Source of the DNA: Saccharopolyspora flava
Lineage (GTDB): Bacteria; Actinomycetota; Actinomycetes; Mycobacteriales; Pseudonocardiaceae
DNA length: 64,000 bases
NCBI RefSeq assembly: GCF_900116135.1
Contig: NZ_FOZX01000012.1
Location: 62,001 to 126,000 of the forward strand
Direction of reading: 5' to 3'
Under the pieces are notes generated by a model. It saw only the letters and a list, made by a program, of their open reading frames with translations, did not search any database and had not been told where the DNA came from. Each line of letters opens with the position of its first letter. The stretch's first letter is position 1. Positions 17,829 through 27,044 of this stretch are shown piece after piece. The position numbers and the translations under genes are program-made.

Positions 17829-19010
17829 ATGACCGCACTGGCCGACACCTGGGGGATCAACGCGGCGCAGTTCTGGTTGCGCGGCGAACGGCCGGACCGC
17901 GAGGTCCGCTACGACGAGAGCACCGGCATGTGGGAGGTCCACGGCTACCCGGAGATCCTGCGCGCGCTCAGCGACCCGGCCACGTTCTCCTCGCACACCC
18001 AGCGACTCGTCCCGGAAGCCGCTGGGTTCTCCGAGGGCAACCTGGTCCAGATGGACCCGCCGGACCACCAGAAGCTGCGGAAGCTGGTCAGCCACGCCTT
18101 CACGCCGAAGGTGGTGGCCGACCTCGAACCCCGCATCGCCGGGCTCACCACCGAGCTGATGGACGGCATGGGAGAGCGGACCGAGCTGGTCGCCGACCTG
18201 GCCTACCCGCTGCCGGTGATCGTCATCGCCGAGCTGCTCGGCGTGCCGGCGAGCGACCGCGACCGGTTCAAGCGGTGGGTGGACGGAATGTTCAACTCCA
18301 CCAACAAGGTCTCGCTCAAGGAGCGCTCGCCGGAGGACGAGGAGTACTTCAACTCGGCGATGGAGCTCGTCGGCGAACTCGTCGCCTACCTCGGCGAGCA
18401 CGTCCGCGAGCGGCGGCAACGGCCTCGCGAGGACCTGCTGACCAAGCTGGTCGAGGCCGAGGTGGACGGGGTGCGGCTCAGCGACGCCGAGATCACCAAC
18501 TTCGGCATGGTCCTGCTGGTCGCCGGGCACATCACGACCACGATGCTGCTGGGGAACGCGCTGCTGTGCCTGGACGCGCACCCGGACCAGTTCGAGCGGG
18601 TCCGGGCGGACCGGTCGCTGGTGCCGCACGCGATCGAGGAGTCGCTGCGGTTCCTGAGCCCGTTCGCGGCGGTGTCGCGGGTGACCGAGACCGACACCGA
18701 GCTCGGCGGTGTCCGGATCCCGGCGGATCAGATGCTGCTGCTGTGGGTGGCCGCCGCCAACCGCGATCCCCGGCAGTTCGCCGACCCGAACGTCTTCGAC
18801 GTCACCCGGGACCCGAACCCGCAGCTCGGCTTCGGCCGCGGCATCCACTTCTGCCTCGGCGCCCCGCTGGCCCGGCTGGAGGGCCGGATCGCGCTGAACC
18901 TCCTGCTGGACCGCTTCCCGCGGCTGCGCACCGATCCCGACGACGCCCCGCGGTTCCTCCCGAGCCCCAACATGACCGGGGTCAGCAGGCTGCCGCTGCT
19001 GCTGTCCTGA
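17829..19010 (+). CDS. Cytochrome P450
   Basis: A 393-residue soluble bacterial P450 (CYP105/107-like size). The heme ligand is Cys342 in FGRGIHFCLGAPLARLE. The I-helix reads LLVAGHITTTMLL, where the usual acid before the first Thr is replaced by His-Ile. The ExxR pair is in EESLRF. It needs ferredoxin and a reductase, neither encoded nearby. Substrate unknown; there is no biosynthetic cluster around it. It is probably co-transcribed with the TetR gene upstream. Confidence 0.9.
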   Translation: MTALADTWGINAAQFWLRGERPDREVRYDESTGMWEVHGYPEILRALSDPATFSSHTQRLVPEAAGFSEGNLVQMDPPDHQKLRKLVSHAFTPKVVADLEPRIAGLTTELMDGMGERTELVADLAYPLPVIVIAELLGVPASDRDRFKRWVDGMFNSTNKVSLKERSPEDEEYFNSAMELVGELVAYLGEHVRERRQRPREDLLTKLVEAEVDGVRLSDAEITNFGMVLLVAGHITTTMLLGNALLCLDAHPDQFERVRADRSLVPHAIEESLRFLSPFAAVSRVTETDTELGGVRIPADQMLLLWVAAANRDPRQFADPNVFDVTRDPNPQLGFGRGIHFCLGAPLARLEGRIALNLLLDRFPRLRTDPDDAPRFLPSPNMTGVSRLPLLLS

Positions 19011-19400
19011 ACGCCGGCCGCCGTGCCGCGCGGATCGCGGGTCCGCGCGGCACGGGCGCTGGGGCGCCTGCGCGATCGGGAAATCCTGAACGTCACCGTC
19101 CGGGGACACCTCTACGCCTGGTGCGAGAGGTGAACCGGCTTTCGCGAAGGCATCTCACCCCCAAACCACACTTTCGAAGTCGTTTTCAACACCCAATGTG
19201 ACAACGAGCGAAAGCAAGCGATTCGCTAGGCGAACTAAGTTGCTACAAACGACGGTTCGCAAGGCAAACACTTTCCGGTGAACCCCCCGTCCGCGAATCA
19301 GCGACCTCAGGGCACGCCAGGTACACCTTGAATTGCCCGATTTCGGGTCAGCCTGATCCAGAAATGTCAACGGGTAAGCCGAATTGGAAGGAAAGCAATT
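19011..19400. other. Gene-free region upstream of the small secreted peptide
   Basis: No credible gene is found in these 390 bases. From about 19190 the base composition is less GC-rich than the neighbours, as in promoter DNA. TTGAATTGCCC at 19329 and a CTGAT-like box near 19352 could form a promoter for the next gene. Nothing else is recognised. Confidence 0.3.
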
Positions 19401-19604
19401 ATGCGCTCGCTGATTCGTCCCATCGTTGTCGGCGCGTTCATCCTCCCCCTCGCCTTCGCCGGGGCCGGCCTGGCCTCCGCCGGAGAGACGGCGACGCAGC
19501 CCCGCGGCGGGACCTGCCACCACTTCGCCTGCAACCACTGGTGGACCAACGTCGAGGACAACGACACCGACACCTCTGTGATCAACGCGGGCATCATGGG
19601 CTGA
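19401..19604 (+). CDS. Small secreted peptide with two Cys
   Basis: A 67-residue preprotein with a classical signal peptide (MRSLIRPIVVGAFILPLAFA, cleavage probably after LASA near residue 27). The mature part of about 40 residues contains GTCHHFACNHWWTNVEDNDT: two Cys that could form a disulfide, three His and two Trp, then a plain tail. The AAGGAAAG site precedes the ATG, and a strong terminator follows the stop, so it is an independent transcript. No family is recognised. The His/Cys cluster could bind metal, but this is only a guess. Confidence 0.7.
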   Translation: MRSLIRPIVVGAFILPLAFAGAGLASAGETATQPRGGTCHHFACNHWWTNVEDNDTDTSVINAGIMG

Positions 19605-19616
19605 CCACCGCAGACC

Positions 19617-19646
19617 GAGGCCCCGCCGGCAACCCGGCGGGGCCTC
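19617..19646 (+). terminator. Terminator of the small secreted peptide gene
   Basis: A 13-bp perfect GC stem (19617-19629 with 19634-19646) with loop CAAC lies 13 bases after the stop. It also faces the convergent GlxA-type gene. Confidence 0.75.
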
Positions 19647-19674
19647 ACCCACGCTCCCACCTCACGCCGGCCCC

Positions 19675-20646
19675 TCAGCGGCCGGCGCTCCCGCGAAACG
19701 TCGCGCGGTAGGCGCTCGGCGAAACGCCGAGTTCGCACTGCAAGTGCTGACGCAGCGATGCGGACGTCCCGAATCCGCATTCGCTCGCAATTGTCTCAAC
19801 CGGAAGGTCTGTTTCCTCCAATAGTTGCCGGGCGCGTTCGACGCGTTGCTGAGCAATCCACTGCAATGGAGAAATTCCGACTTCTTCCCGGAATCGCCTG
19901 GTGAACGTCCGCACGCTCAACGCCTCCCGCGCCGCGAGCTCCCGCAACACCAGCGGCCGCCCCAAGTTCTCCAACGCCCACTCCCGAACCCGCCCCGTCG
20001 TCGACACCCGCGGTTCCGGCACCGGCCGGCGGATGTACTGGGCCTGACCGCCCTCCCGGTGCGGCGGGACGACGGTGGTGCGCGCGACGTCGTTGGCCAC
20101 CGCCGCCCCGTGGTCGCGGCGGATGAGGTGCAGGCACAGGTCGATGCCGGACGCCTCCCCCGCCGAGGTCAGCACGTTCCCGTCGTCGGTGTAGAGCACG
20201 TCCGGATCCAGGTCGACCTGTGGGAACAACCTCCGGAAGTGCTCGCTGGACTTCCAGTGTGTGGTCGCCCTCCGGCCGTCGAGCATCCCGGCGGCGGCCA
20301 GCACGAAGGCACCCGTGCAGATCGACGCGATCCGCGCGTCGCCGGGGATGCGGGCGAGCGCGGCGGCCAGGTCGACGGGCAGGCGGCCTTCCAGCTCGGT
20401 CTCGTCCGGCTCGTGGCTGGCCGGCAGCACCACCGTGCGCGCGTCGTCCAGCGCCTCGGGTCCGCGTTCGACGTGGATCGGGAAGTCCGCGTCGGTGCGG
20501 ATCACGCCGGGCACGACGGCACAGGTCACGACCTCGTACAGCGGTTCGCCGGAAGGCGAGCGGGCGCTGCCGAACAGCTGGTGCACCAGCCCGAGCTCCA
20601 TCGGCATCACGCCGTCGCGGACCAGCACCGCCACCCGAGTCGACAT
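19675..20646 (-). CDS. GlxA-family transcriptional regulator (DJ-1/PfpI plus AraC domains)
   Basis: A 323-residue regulator. Residues 1 to about 190 form a DJ-1/PfpI-like amidotransferase fold (VAVLVRDGVMPMELGLVHQLF; elbow ASICTGAFVLAAAG with its Cys). The C-terminal 100 residues are an AraC-type double helix-turn-helix (LVLRELAAREALSVRTFTRRFREEVGISPLQWI ... ETIASECGFGTSASLRQHL). The start ATG 20646 is preceded by the 70-base divergent gap to the MFS gene, which it probably controls. Confidence 0.9.
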   Translation of the reverse strand: MSTRVAVLVRDGVMPMELGLVHQLFGSARSPSGEPLYEVVTCAVVPGVIRTDADFPIHVERGPEALDDARTVVLPASHEPDETELEGRLPVDLAAALARIPGDARIASICTGAFVLAAAGMLDGRRATTHWKSSEHFRRLFPQVDLDPDVLYTDDGNVLTSAGEASGIDLCLHLIRRDHGAAVANDVARTTVVPPHREGGQAQYIRRPVPEPRVSTTGRVREWALENLGRPLVLRELAAREALSVRTFTRRFREEVGISPLQWIAQQRVERARQLLEETDLPVETIASECGFGTSASLRQHLQCELGVSPSAYRATFRGSAGR

Positions 20647-20716
20647 GGCCCGATCCTTGCACATGTTGGCCATCGGGCCACTGTTCCCGAGCGTCGCCGG
20701 CTCGCAGGGTGAGGTC

Positions 20717-21973
20717 ATGCCTCTCCATCGAGCCTGGTGGGTCGCCGCGGTGACCGCCCTGATCATCATCGGCGCCGGTGCCTGCGCGACGACCGCGGGA
20801 CTGCTGGTGACACCGCTGCACCACGAGTTCGGCTGGTCGCACGGCACGATCAGCGCGGCCGCCTCGGTGAACCTCGTGCTGTACGGGCTGACCGCCCCGT
20901 TCGGCGCCGCCGCGATGGACCGCTTCGGCCTGCGCCGGACGGTCACCGCCGCCCTGCTGCTGATCGCGTGCGGCGCCGCGCTCACCACGTGGATGACCGC
21001 TGCCTGGCAGTTCGTGCTCGGTTGGGGCGTGCTGGTCGGAACCGGGTGCGGGGCGCTGGCGACCACGTTCGCCGCGCTGGTGGCCGACCGCTGGTTCGCG
21101 GCCCGGCGCGGTCTGGTGTCGGGCGTGCTCACCGCCGCCACGGTCTTCGGCCAGTTCGCGCTGCTGCCGGTGTTCGCGCTGCTGACCGACTTCGACCGCC
21201 GCGCGGCGACCGGCGCGCTGGTGGGGATCGCGCTGCTGGTCGCCCCGCTCGCCTGGGCGGTGCTCCGGGACAGTCCCGCCGACGTCGGCCTGCTCCCCTA
21301 CGGCGCGACGCGACCTGTCCCGCGACCACCGACCGCCCCATTGAGCCGCGCGGTGCGCGCCCTACCGCTGCGCCGAGGCTCCTTCTGGCTGCTCGCGAGC
21401 GCTTTCGCGATCTGCGGGGCGTCGACGAACGGCATCATGTGGACCCACTTCACCCCGGCCGCCCACGATCACGGGATGCCGGTCGGCATCGCGTCCTCGC
21501 TGCTGGCGGTCGTCGGCGTGGTCAACGTGCTGGGCACGGTCGGCTCCGGATGGCTCACCGACCGGCTCGACCCGCGGCTGCTGCTGACCGCGTGCTTCGC
21601 GCTGCGCGGGGTCTCGCTGGCCCTGCTGCCCTGGCTGTTCGGACCGGTCGTGCGGCCGGGGATGGTCGCGTTCGTGGTGGTGTTCGGCCTGCTCGACGTG
21701 GCCACGGTCCCGCCGATCATCGCCCTGTGCCGAAGGCTCCACGGCGCCGACGGCCCGATCGTCTTCGGCTGGATCAACGTCGCCCACCAGCTCGGCGCCG
21801 GAGCTCTCGCCTTCCTCGGCGGCCTCGTCCGGGACGTCGCGGGCGGCTACGCGCCGCTCTGGCCCGCTGCCGGAGCGCTGTGCCTGATCGCGGCGGTCCT
21901 GGTGCTGCGGATTCCTGCTACCTTGCGCGGATCGGCTCCTCGCGAGCTCGCCGGGGATCGCGCGCGGTGCTGA
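20717..21973 (+). CDS. MFS transporter
   Basis: A 418-residue protein with about twelve membrane helices. The ATG at 20717 follows a GGGTGAGG site. The MFS loop motif between helices 2 and 3 reads GAAAMDRFGLRRT, and the matching one in the second half is GWLTDRLDPR. It looks like the oxalate/formate or monocarboxylate-type MFS_1 group; substrate unknown. Transcribed divergently from the GlxA-type regulator. Confidence 0.88.
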   Translation: MPLHRAWWVAAVTALIIIGAGACATTAGLLVTPLHHEFGWSHGTISAAASVNLVLYGLTAPFGAAAMDRFGLRRTVTAALLLIACGAALTTWMTAAWQFVLGWGVLVGTGCGALATTFAALVADRWFAARRGLVSGVLTAATVFGQFALLPVFALLTDFDRRAATGALVGIALLVAPLAWAVLRDSPADVGLLPYGATRPVPRPPTAPLSRAVRALPLRRGSFWLLASAFAICGASTNGIMWTHFTPAAHDHGMPVGIASSLLAVVGVVNVLGTVGSGWLTDRLDPRLLLTACFALRGVSLALLPWLFGPVVRPGMVAFVVVFGLLDVATVPPIIALCRRLHGADGPIVFGWINVAHQLGAGALAFLGGLVRDVAGGYAPLWPAAGALCLIAAVLVLRIPATLRGSAPRELAGDRARC

Positions 21974-22022
21974 CGCCGCTCTCCTTCAGTGGATCCGCCC
22001 CCGGGCGCTCGCGAGGAGCCGA
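21932..22022. repeat. 17-bp perfect inverted repeat at the MFS gene 3' end
   Basis: ATCGGCTCCTCGCGAGC at 21932-21948, inside the last codons of the MFS gene, is exactly complementary to 22006-22022. The spacer of 57 bases is long for a terminator. It may be a long hairpin ending the MFS message. Confidence 0.6.
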
Positions 22023-22071
22023 TGCGCGCGAGTCGATGACGGAGCTCCCGACTCGCCCGTATCGTCCTGTT

Positions 22072-22266
22072 ATGCGGAATTCGAGTGTTCGGATCGTCAC
22101 GGCCGTCGCCGGTGCCGTCTTCGCGCTCGGCGCGACCGCCGGGTGCGACTTCGCCCAGCCCCCGCAGCAGGAGGACCAGCAGGAGCAGCAGGACGGCGAC
22201 CAGCAGCAAGACGACCAGCAGCAGGACGGCGAGCAGGACGACGGCGGGGATCAGGACGACGGCTGA
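22072..22266 (+). CDS. Small Gln/Asp-rich lipoprotein
   Basis: A 64-residue protein with a lipoprotein signal (VRIVTAVAGAVFALGATAGC, lipobox at about residue 25) followed by a short tail made almost wholly of Gln, Asp, Glu and Gly. No domain can live in such a tail, so it may be a charged surface spacer. The ribosome site is weak, but the signal and the terminator just after the stop support it. Confidence 0.55.
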   Translation: MRNSSVRIVTAVAGAVFALGATAGCDFAQPPQQEDQQEQQDGDQQQDDQQQDGEQDDGGDQDDG

Positions 22267-22285
22267 CCACCACCGCATCGCAGCC

Positions 22286-22322
22286 GAGAGCCCCTGACGG
22301 GTGTCACCTGTCAGGGGCTCTC
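22286..22322. terminator. Bidirectional terminator between the lipoprotein gene and catalase
   Basis: A 13-bp perfect stem (22286-22298 with 22310-22322) with an eleven-base loop sits between the two convergent stops. Confidence 0.75.
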
Positions 22323-22332
22323 GGTGTTGGGG

Positions 22333-23796
22333 TCAGCTGCCGCCGTTGGTGACGGCGCGCTCGATGCGCTTGCCGATGTCCTCGTCGATGTTGCGCCAGT
22401 ACTCGAAGGCGCGCTGCAGGACCGGTTCGGTGACGCCGTCGAGCAGGTGACCGGCCACGTTGGACACCAGCCGGGCGCGGGCGTCGTCGTCGAACACCTC
22501 GCGGACCATCGTGCCCGCCTGCCCGAAGTCGTCGTCATCGCGGCGCTTCGTGTAGGCGGCGTGCACCATCTCGCCGCTGGTGTGCCAGCCCGCGGGCTCG
22601 CCGTAGCGCGCCGTGTCGGCTTCCGGCCCGCCGTAGGAGTTCGGCGCGTACACCGGGTCGGAGACCTTGTTGACCCGCATCACGCCGTCCTTGCTGTAGC
22701 TGTGCACCGGGATGGCGGCCGAGTTGACCGGGATCTGCTTGTAGTTCGCGCCCAGCCGCGCCCGGTGCGCGTCGGCGTAGGAGAACAGCCGGGCCAGCAG
22801 CATCTTGTCCGGGCTCGGGCCGATGCCGGGAACCAGGTTGTTCGGCTCGAAAGCCGCCTGCTCGATCTCGGTGTGGTGATCGGTCGGGTTGCGGTTGAGC
22901 GTGAGCTTGCCGACCTCGATGAGCGGGTAGTCGCCGTGCGGCCACACCTTGGTCAGGTCGAACGGGTTGAACCGGTAGGTCTCGGCATCCTCGAACGGCA
23001 TGATCTGCATCTTCAGCGTCCAGCTGGGGTACTCGCCCCGCTCGATCGACTCGTAGAGGTCGCGCTGGTGGTAGTCGCCGTCCGCGCCGGCCAGGTGGTC
23101 GGCCTCCTCCTGGGTCAGGCACTCGACGCCCTGGTCGGTCTTGAAGTGGTACTTCACCCAGAACTTCTGGCCCTGGGCGTTGACCCACATGTAGGTGTGG
23201 CTGGAGTAGCCGTTCATGTGCCGCCAGGTCTTCGGGATGCCCCGATCACCCATCAGCCAGGTCACCTGGTGCGCCGACTCCGGCGAGAGCGTCCAGAAGT
23301 CCCACTGCATGTTCTTGTCGCGCGAGTTGGTGTCGGCGCGCCGCTTCTGGGAGCGGATGAAGTGCTGGAACTTCATCGGGTCCCGCACGAAGAAGACCGG
23401 CGTGTTGTTGCCGACCATGTCGTAGTTGCCCTCGCTGGTGTAGAACTTCACCGCGAAGCCGCGCGGGTCGCGCCAGGTGTCGGGGCTGCCGCGCTCGCCC
23501 GCCACGGTCGAGAACCGGATCATCACGTCGGTCTCGGCACCGGGCTGGAACACGGCCGCCTTCGTGTAGGCGCTGACGTCGTTGGTCACCACGAACTTGC
23601 CGAACGCGCCGTTGCCCTTGGCGTGCGGCTGGCGCTCCGGGATGCGCTCCCGGTTGAACTGCGCCATCTGCTCGATCAGGTAGTTGTCCTGCAGCAGGAT
23701 CGGACCGTCGGGCCCGACGGTCAAGGAGTGCTCATCGCTGGTGACCGGGATGCCCGCATCGGTCGTCGTCGCGGGTTTTCGATTCTGGTCGACCAT
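22333..23796 (-). CDS. katA: Monofunctional heme catalase (small-subunit, clade 3)
   Basis: A 487-residue catalase that splits hydrogen peroxide. The distal His is His58 in [13 protein letters not shown]. The distal Asn lies in [12 protein letters not shown], and the proximal Tyr ligand in [13 protein letters not shown]. Length and lack of a C-terminal flavodoxin-like domain fit the small-subunit, NADPH-binding clade 3. No FurA or OxyR gene is adjacent. The upstream gap (23797-23951) carries promoters for this and the divergent small gene. Confidence 0.95.
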   Translation of the reverse strand: MVDQNRKPATTTDAGIPVTSDEHSLTVGPDGPILLQDNYLIEQMAQFNRERIPERQPHAKGNGAFGKFVVTNDVSAYTKAAVFQPGAETDVMIRFSTVAGERGSPDTWRDPRGFAVKFYTSEGNYDMVGNNTPVFFVRDPMKFQHFIRSQKRRADTNSRDKNMQWDFWTLSPESAHQVTWLMGDRGIPKTWRHMNGYSSHTYMWVNAQGQKFWVKYHFKTDQGVECLTQEEADHLAGADGDYHQRDLYESIERGEYPSWTLKMQIMPFEDAETYRFNPFDLTKVWPHGDYPLIEVGKLTLNRNPTDHHTEIEQAAFEPNNLVPGIGPSPDKMLLARLFSYADAHRARLGANYKQIPVNSAAIPVHSYSKDGVMRVNKVSDPVYAPNSYGGPEADTARYGEPAGWHTSGEMVHAAYTKRRDDDDFGQAGTMVREVFDDDARARLVSNVAGHLLDGVTEPVLQRAFEYWRNIDEDIGKRIERAVTNGGS

Positions 23797-23951
23797 CGTT
23801 CTTCGTCCCTCCGGTGGCAGCTCGGGTCGTTCAGGACGTCAGCGGGGGAAGACACACCCCATCACCCAGTGCACGCCCGACCCGGAAATCCGTCAAACGC
23901 AGCCGGCGACCTGAAGGGGTAGACCTATCGACGAATATGGAGGAGAGATCG

Positions 23952-24341
23952 ATGGCTCGCCCTGTCCGTTTCATAACTTTTGTTGATATTGACGATTGGA
24001 ACATCGGACCTGGACAGATCGCGATGTCCGCTCGGCACGATATGGAGCTCGACGACGGCGGACTGATACTGCTGTTGGACGACCGGGGGTGGGCCGGCAT
24101 GGCGACTTGGTCCAGTCAGTCACCGACGGTGATTAGGGAAACCGCGCGGGCTGTGGTTGGCCCCGATGAGCCCTTCGGCGAATGGTCGCGCGAAGACATG
24201 GAAGCCGGCCATTGGAAGTTCGTCCAGCGACGTTGCCAAGAGCAGGGCGCCGACATCAGCATCGCCGAGCTTGAGCGACTGCCGCACGAAGTGGTCCTGA
24301 GCGACCGCTTGGTGGCGCTCTTAGACGAAAACAGGGGGTAA
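23952..24341 (+). CDS. Hypothetical protein
   Basis: A 129-residue acidic protein (MARPVRFITFVDIDDWNIGP at the start). The ATG at 23952 has a strong GGAGGAGAG site four bases upstream. The codon use is less GC3-biased than the neighbours (GTT, ATT, TTG, AGG used), which hints at recent arrival. No signal peptide or membrane helix. Family not recognised. The tail LERLPHEVVLSDRLVALLDENRG looks helical. Confidence 0.6.
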   Translation: MARPVRFITFVDIDDWNIGPGQIAMSARHDMELDDGGLILLLDDRGWAGMATWSSQSPTVIRETARAVVGPDEPFGEWSREDMEAGHWKFVQRRCQEQGADISIAELERLPHEVVLSDRLVALLDENRG

Positions 24342-24719
24342 TCCCGCGTCGGAGTGAGCTGATTTCCACTCTGAGAGCGGCGAGCACACCGGAAGCGGGC
24401 GGCAGGAAACACCCAGCGGTACGTACGTCAGCACGACACATGCGCGTCTGCCCGCGTCATGTTCAGGAACCGCCACGCGCTCTCACTGCGGCCGCCCGAC
24501 TGGAGCACCACAGCGAGCAGACGCGCCTGAGGACCCGCAAAGCCGACCTGCGCACGGGCGACGTGCGATGTCGATCAGCCCTACGCGACGCCACCGCTAC
24601 GGCGCGGGGATCGTGTCACTCCTCACAGCAAGCCAGGAAGTGCGGTCACCCGCTCGCCGGACGAGGCGAAAAGCAAGAAACCCCCTGCAAGAGGGGGTTT
24701 CTGCTGTCTCGACCAGACG
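24342..24719. other. Gene-free stretch before the tRNA-Arg/tRNA-Ser pair
   Basis: About 380 bases with no supported gene. Frames here have atypical composition and no ribosome sites. It lies between the hypothetical gene of likely foreign composition and the tRNA genes. No attachment-site duplicate of the tRNA 3' end was noticed. Confidence 0.35.
24676..24702 (-). terminator. Terminator of the tRNA-Arg/tRNA-Ser transcript
   Basis: AGAAACCCCC (24676-24685) pairs with GGGGGTTTCT (24693-24702). On the minus strand it is followed by a T-rich stretch (TTGCTTTTC). Confidence 0.75.
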
Positions 24720-24792
24720 TGCGCCCGTAGGGATTCGAACCCCAAACCTTCTGATCCGTAGTCAGATGCTCTATCCGTTGAGCTACGGGCGC
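24720..24792 (-). tRNA. tRNA-Arg (ACG)
   Basis: On the minus strand the acceptor GCGCCCG/CGGGCGC pairs with discriminator A. The anticodon stem TCTGA/TCAGA encloses CTACGGA, giving anticodon ACG, the TadA substrate read as ICG. T-arm GGGGTTCGAATCCC is normal. 73 nt, CCA not encoded. Confidence 0.95.
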
Positions 24793-24832
24793 TTGTTCAA
24801 TTGTCGGGTCCCACCCTAGGGTAGGGCCCTTG

Positions 24833-24922
24833 CGGAGGCTCCGGGATTTGAACCCGGGAGGGGGCGTAACCCCCAACCGCATTAGCAGTGCGGCGCCATA
24901 GACCAGACTAGGCGAAGCCTCC
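24833..24922 (-). tRNA. tRNA-Ser (GCT)
   Basis: On the minus strand the acceptor GGAGGCT/AGCCTCC pairs with discriminator G. The anticodon stem CCGCA/TGCGG encloses CTGCTAA, giving GCT. The long variable arm GGGGGTTACGCCCCC and T-arm GGGTTCAAATCCC mark a serine tRNA. It lies 40 bases upstream of tRNA-Arg and is probably co-transcribed with it. Confidence 0.95.
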
Positions 24923-25001
24923 CGGCGTCCTTCGCGGCCACCGGAGATAACTTTACACACCTCTCCGGAGGCCTCGAACGGGGGGTCCCCTTAATCGCCG
25001 A

Positions 25002-26978
25002 TCACTCCTTCGCGGTGCCGCTGAGCTGCACGAACGGTTCCAGTGATGCCGGGTTCTGCAGCGCGTCGCGGCTGACGGCCCGCTCGGGCGGGGTTCCGGC
25101 GAGGATCTTCTTCACCGGCACCTCCAGCTTCTTGCCGTTCAGCGTCCGCGGGACCTCGTCGACGACGAGGAAGCGGTTCGGGACGTGGCGCGGCGAGAGC
25201 TCGATCCGCAGGGCCGCCTTGAGGTCGTCGAGCACGTCCTCCAGCGCGGTCCCCTCCGTCAGGACCAGGAAGCACAGGAGTTCGCCGTCGGTCTCGCCCG
25301 CGCCGGAGGTGTCGATCACCAGGGAATCGGCGATCCGCTCGAAACCCTCGACGACGCGGTAGAACTCGGCCGTGCCCATCCGCACCCCGCCGCGGTTGAG
25401 GGTCGAGTCGCTGCGGCCGTAGATCACCAGCGAGCCCCGGTCGGTCATCCGGACCCAGTCGCCGTGCCGCCAGACGCCCGGGAACTCGTCGAAGTAGGCC
25501 TCCCGCAGGCGGGAACCGTCCGGGTCGTTCCAGAAGAACACCGGCATCGTCGGCATCGGCTTGGTCAGCACCAGCTCGCCGACCTCCTCGTGCAGCTCCT
25601 TGCCGAACTCGTCGAAGGACGCCGCCGCGGCGCCCAGCAGCGGGCAGGAGATCTCGCCCAGCCACACCGGGACGTCCGGGCTCGCGCCCACGAACGCCGT
25701 GCACAGGTCCGTGCCGCCGGAGACGCTGGCGATCTGCACGTCCGCACCGACCGCGTCGGCCACCCAGCGGAAGCCGTCGGTGGTCAGCGGAGCCCCGGTG
25801 GAGCCGACCGCGCGCAGCGCCGAGAGGTCGAACTCGTCCTTCGGGCGCAGCTCCTGCTTCAAGCAGCTCTGGATGAACGGGGCCGAGGTCCCGAAGTAGT
25901 TCACCCGGTACCGGGCGGCCAGCTCCCACAGCACCGACAGCGACGGGTGCCCCGGGCTGCCGTCGAACAGCACCAGCGTGGTGCCGGTCAGCAGGCCGCC
26001 GATCAGGAAGTTCCACATCATCCAGCCGGTCGTGGTGAACCAGAAGAACCGGTCCCCCGGGCCGAGATCGCAGTGCAGGCCGATGGCCTTGAGGTGCTCC
26101 AGGACCATGCCGCCGTGGCCGTGCACGATGCCCTTCGGCAGACCCGTCGTGCCCGACGAGTAGAGGATCCACAGCGGGTGGTCGAACGGCACCGGCGTGA
26201 ACTCCAGCGGCGCGCCCCGGTGGTGGGCCAGCAGCTCCTGCCAGTCCAGCGCGCCCGGCAGGCCGTGCTCCTCGCCGAGGTAGTCGATCAGGACCGTGGC
26301 GGCCAGGCCCGGCATCTCCGCGCGCAGCTGGTCGACGGTCTCGCGGACGTCGAAGCGCCGGCCGCCGTAGCAGTAGCCGTCGACGGCGATGAGGACCTTC
26401 GGCTCGATCTGCACGAAGCGGTCCGCGACCGCGCGGGCGCCGAAATCCGGGGAGCACGACGACCAGGTGGCGCCCAGGCTCGCGGCGGCCAGGAACGCCA
26501 CCAGCGTCTCCGGGCAGTTCGGGGCCAGCGCCGCGACCCGGTCACCGGCGCCCACGCCCAGCTCGGCCAGCGCGGAGCGGGCGGCGGCGACGCGGTGCCG
26601 CAGCTCGCCGTAGCCGATCTCCTCGCTGCGCCCGTCCTCGCGGACGAAGACCACCGCCAGGTCCTCGTCGGACTTGCCCTCGCCGTCGCGGAGCGCGTGC
26701 TCGGCGTAGTTCAGCGTGGCGCCGGGGAACCAGCGTGCGCCCGGCATGACCTCCTCGGGCAGCACCTGCTCGGCGCGGTCGTGGAAGACGACGTCGAAGA
26801 ACTCCGCGATCGCCGACCAGAAGCCCGGCAGGTCGGCCACCGACCACTCCCACAGGGCGCGGTAGTCCGGCAGGTCGAGCCCGCGCTGCTCGCGCAGCCA
26901 CGTGCGGAAGGCGGCCATCCGGCTGGCGGCCACGCCTTCCGGAGTCGGTTCCCACAACAGCTCCGGTGCGGTCGTCAT
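25002..26978 (-). CDS. Acetoacetate-CoA ligase (acetoacetyl-CoA synthetase)
   Basis: A 658-residue adenylate-forming enzyme, the usual length for the family, that activates acetoacetate with ATP and CoA for ketone use or lipid and polyketide precursors. The ACS N-terminal region (LWEWSVADLPGFWSAIAEFF, WFPGATLNYAEHAL) is typical. The AMP-binding P-loop SSGTTGLPKGIVHGHG lies near residue 270, and the catalytic Lys region is near the C-terminus (VPRTLNGKKLEVPVKKIL). The DLH-like gene lies 66 bases upstream on the same strand. Confidence 0.9.
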   Translation of the reverse strand: MTTAPELLWEPTPEGVAASRMAAFRTWLREQRGLDLPDYRALWEWSVADLPGFWSAIAEFFDVVFHDRAEQVLPEEVMPGARWFPGATLNYAEHALRDGEGKSDEDLAVVFVREDGRSEEIGYGELRHRVAAARSALAELGVGAGDRVAALAPNCPETLVAFLAAASLGATWSSCSPDFGARAVADRFVQIEPKVLIAVDGYCYGGRRFDVRETVDQLRAEMPGLAATVLIDYLGEEHGLPGALDWQELLAHHRGAPLEFTPVPFDHPLWILYSSGTTGLPKGIVHGHGGMVLEHLKAIGLHCDLGPGDRFFWFTTTGWMMWNFLIGGLLTGTTLVLFDGSPGHPSLSVLWELAARYRVNYFGTSAPFIQSCLKQELRPKDEFDLSALRAVGSTGAPLTTDGFRWVADAVGADVQIASVSGGTDLCTAFVGASPDVPVWLGEISCPLLGAAAASFDEFGKELHEEVGELVLTKPMPTMPVFFWNDPDGSRLREAYFDEFPGVWRHGDWVRMTDRGSLVIYGRSDSTLNRGGVRMGTAEFYRVVEGFERIADSLVIDTSGAGETDGELLCFLVLTEGTALEDVLDDLKAALRIELSPRHVPNRFLVVDEVPRTLNGKKLEVPVKKILAGTPPERAVSRDALQNPASLEPFVQLSGTAKE

Positions 26979-27044
26979 GGGCTACTTCCTAACCCACCGG
27001 ATGCCGTTCCTGCCAGGGCGAACCTCACCCCGGACCGAGGGAGG

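Noticed and set aside
17829-19010. P450 as part of a secondary-metabolite cluster
   Set aside because: No synthase, ferredoxin or tailoring genes surround it; only a TetR regulator is linked.
24342-24719. A small protein gene at 24440-24730 or 24568-24819
   Set aside because: No ribosome site, Arg/Thr-rich composition, and both run into the terminator and the antisense of tRNA-Arg.
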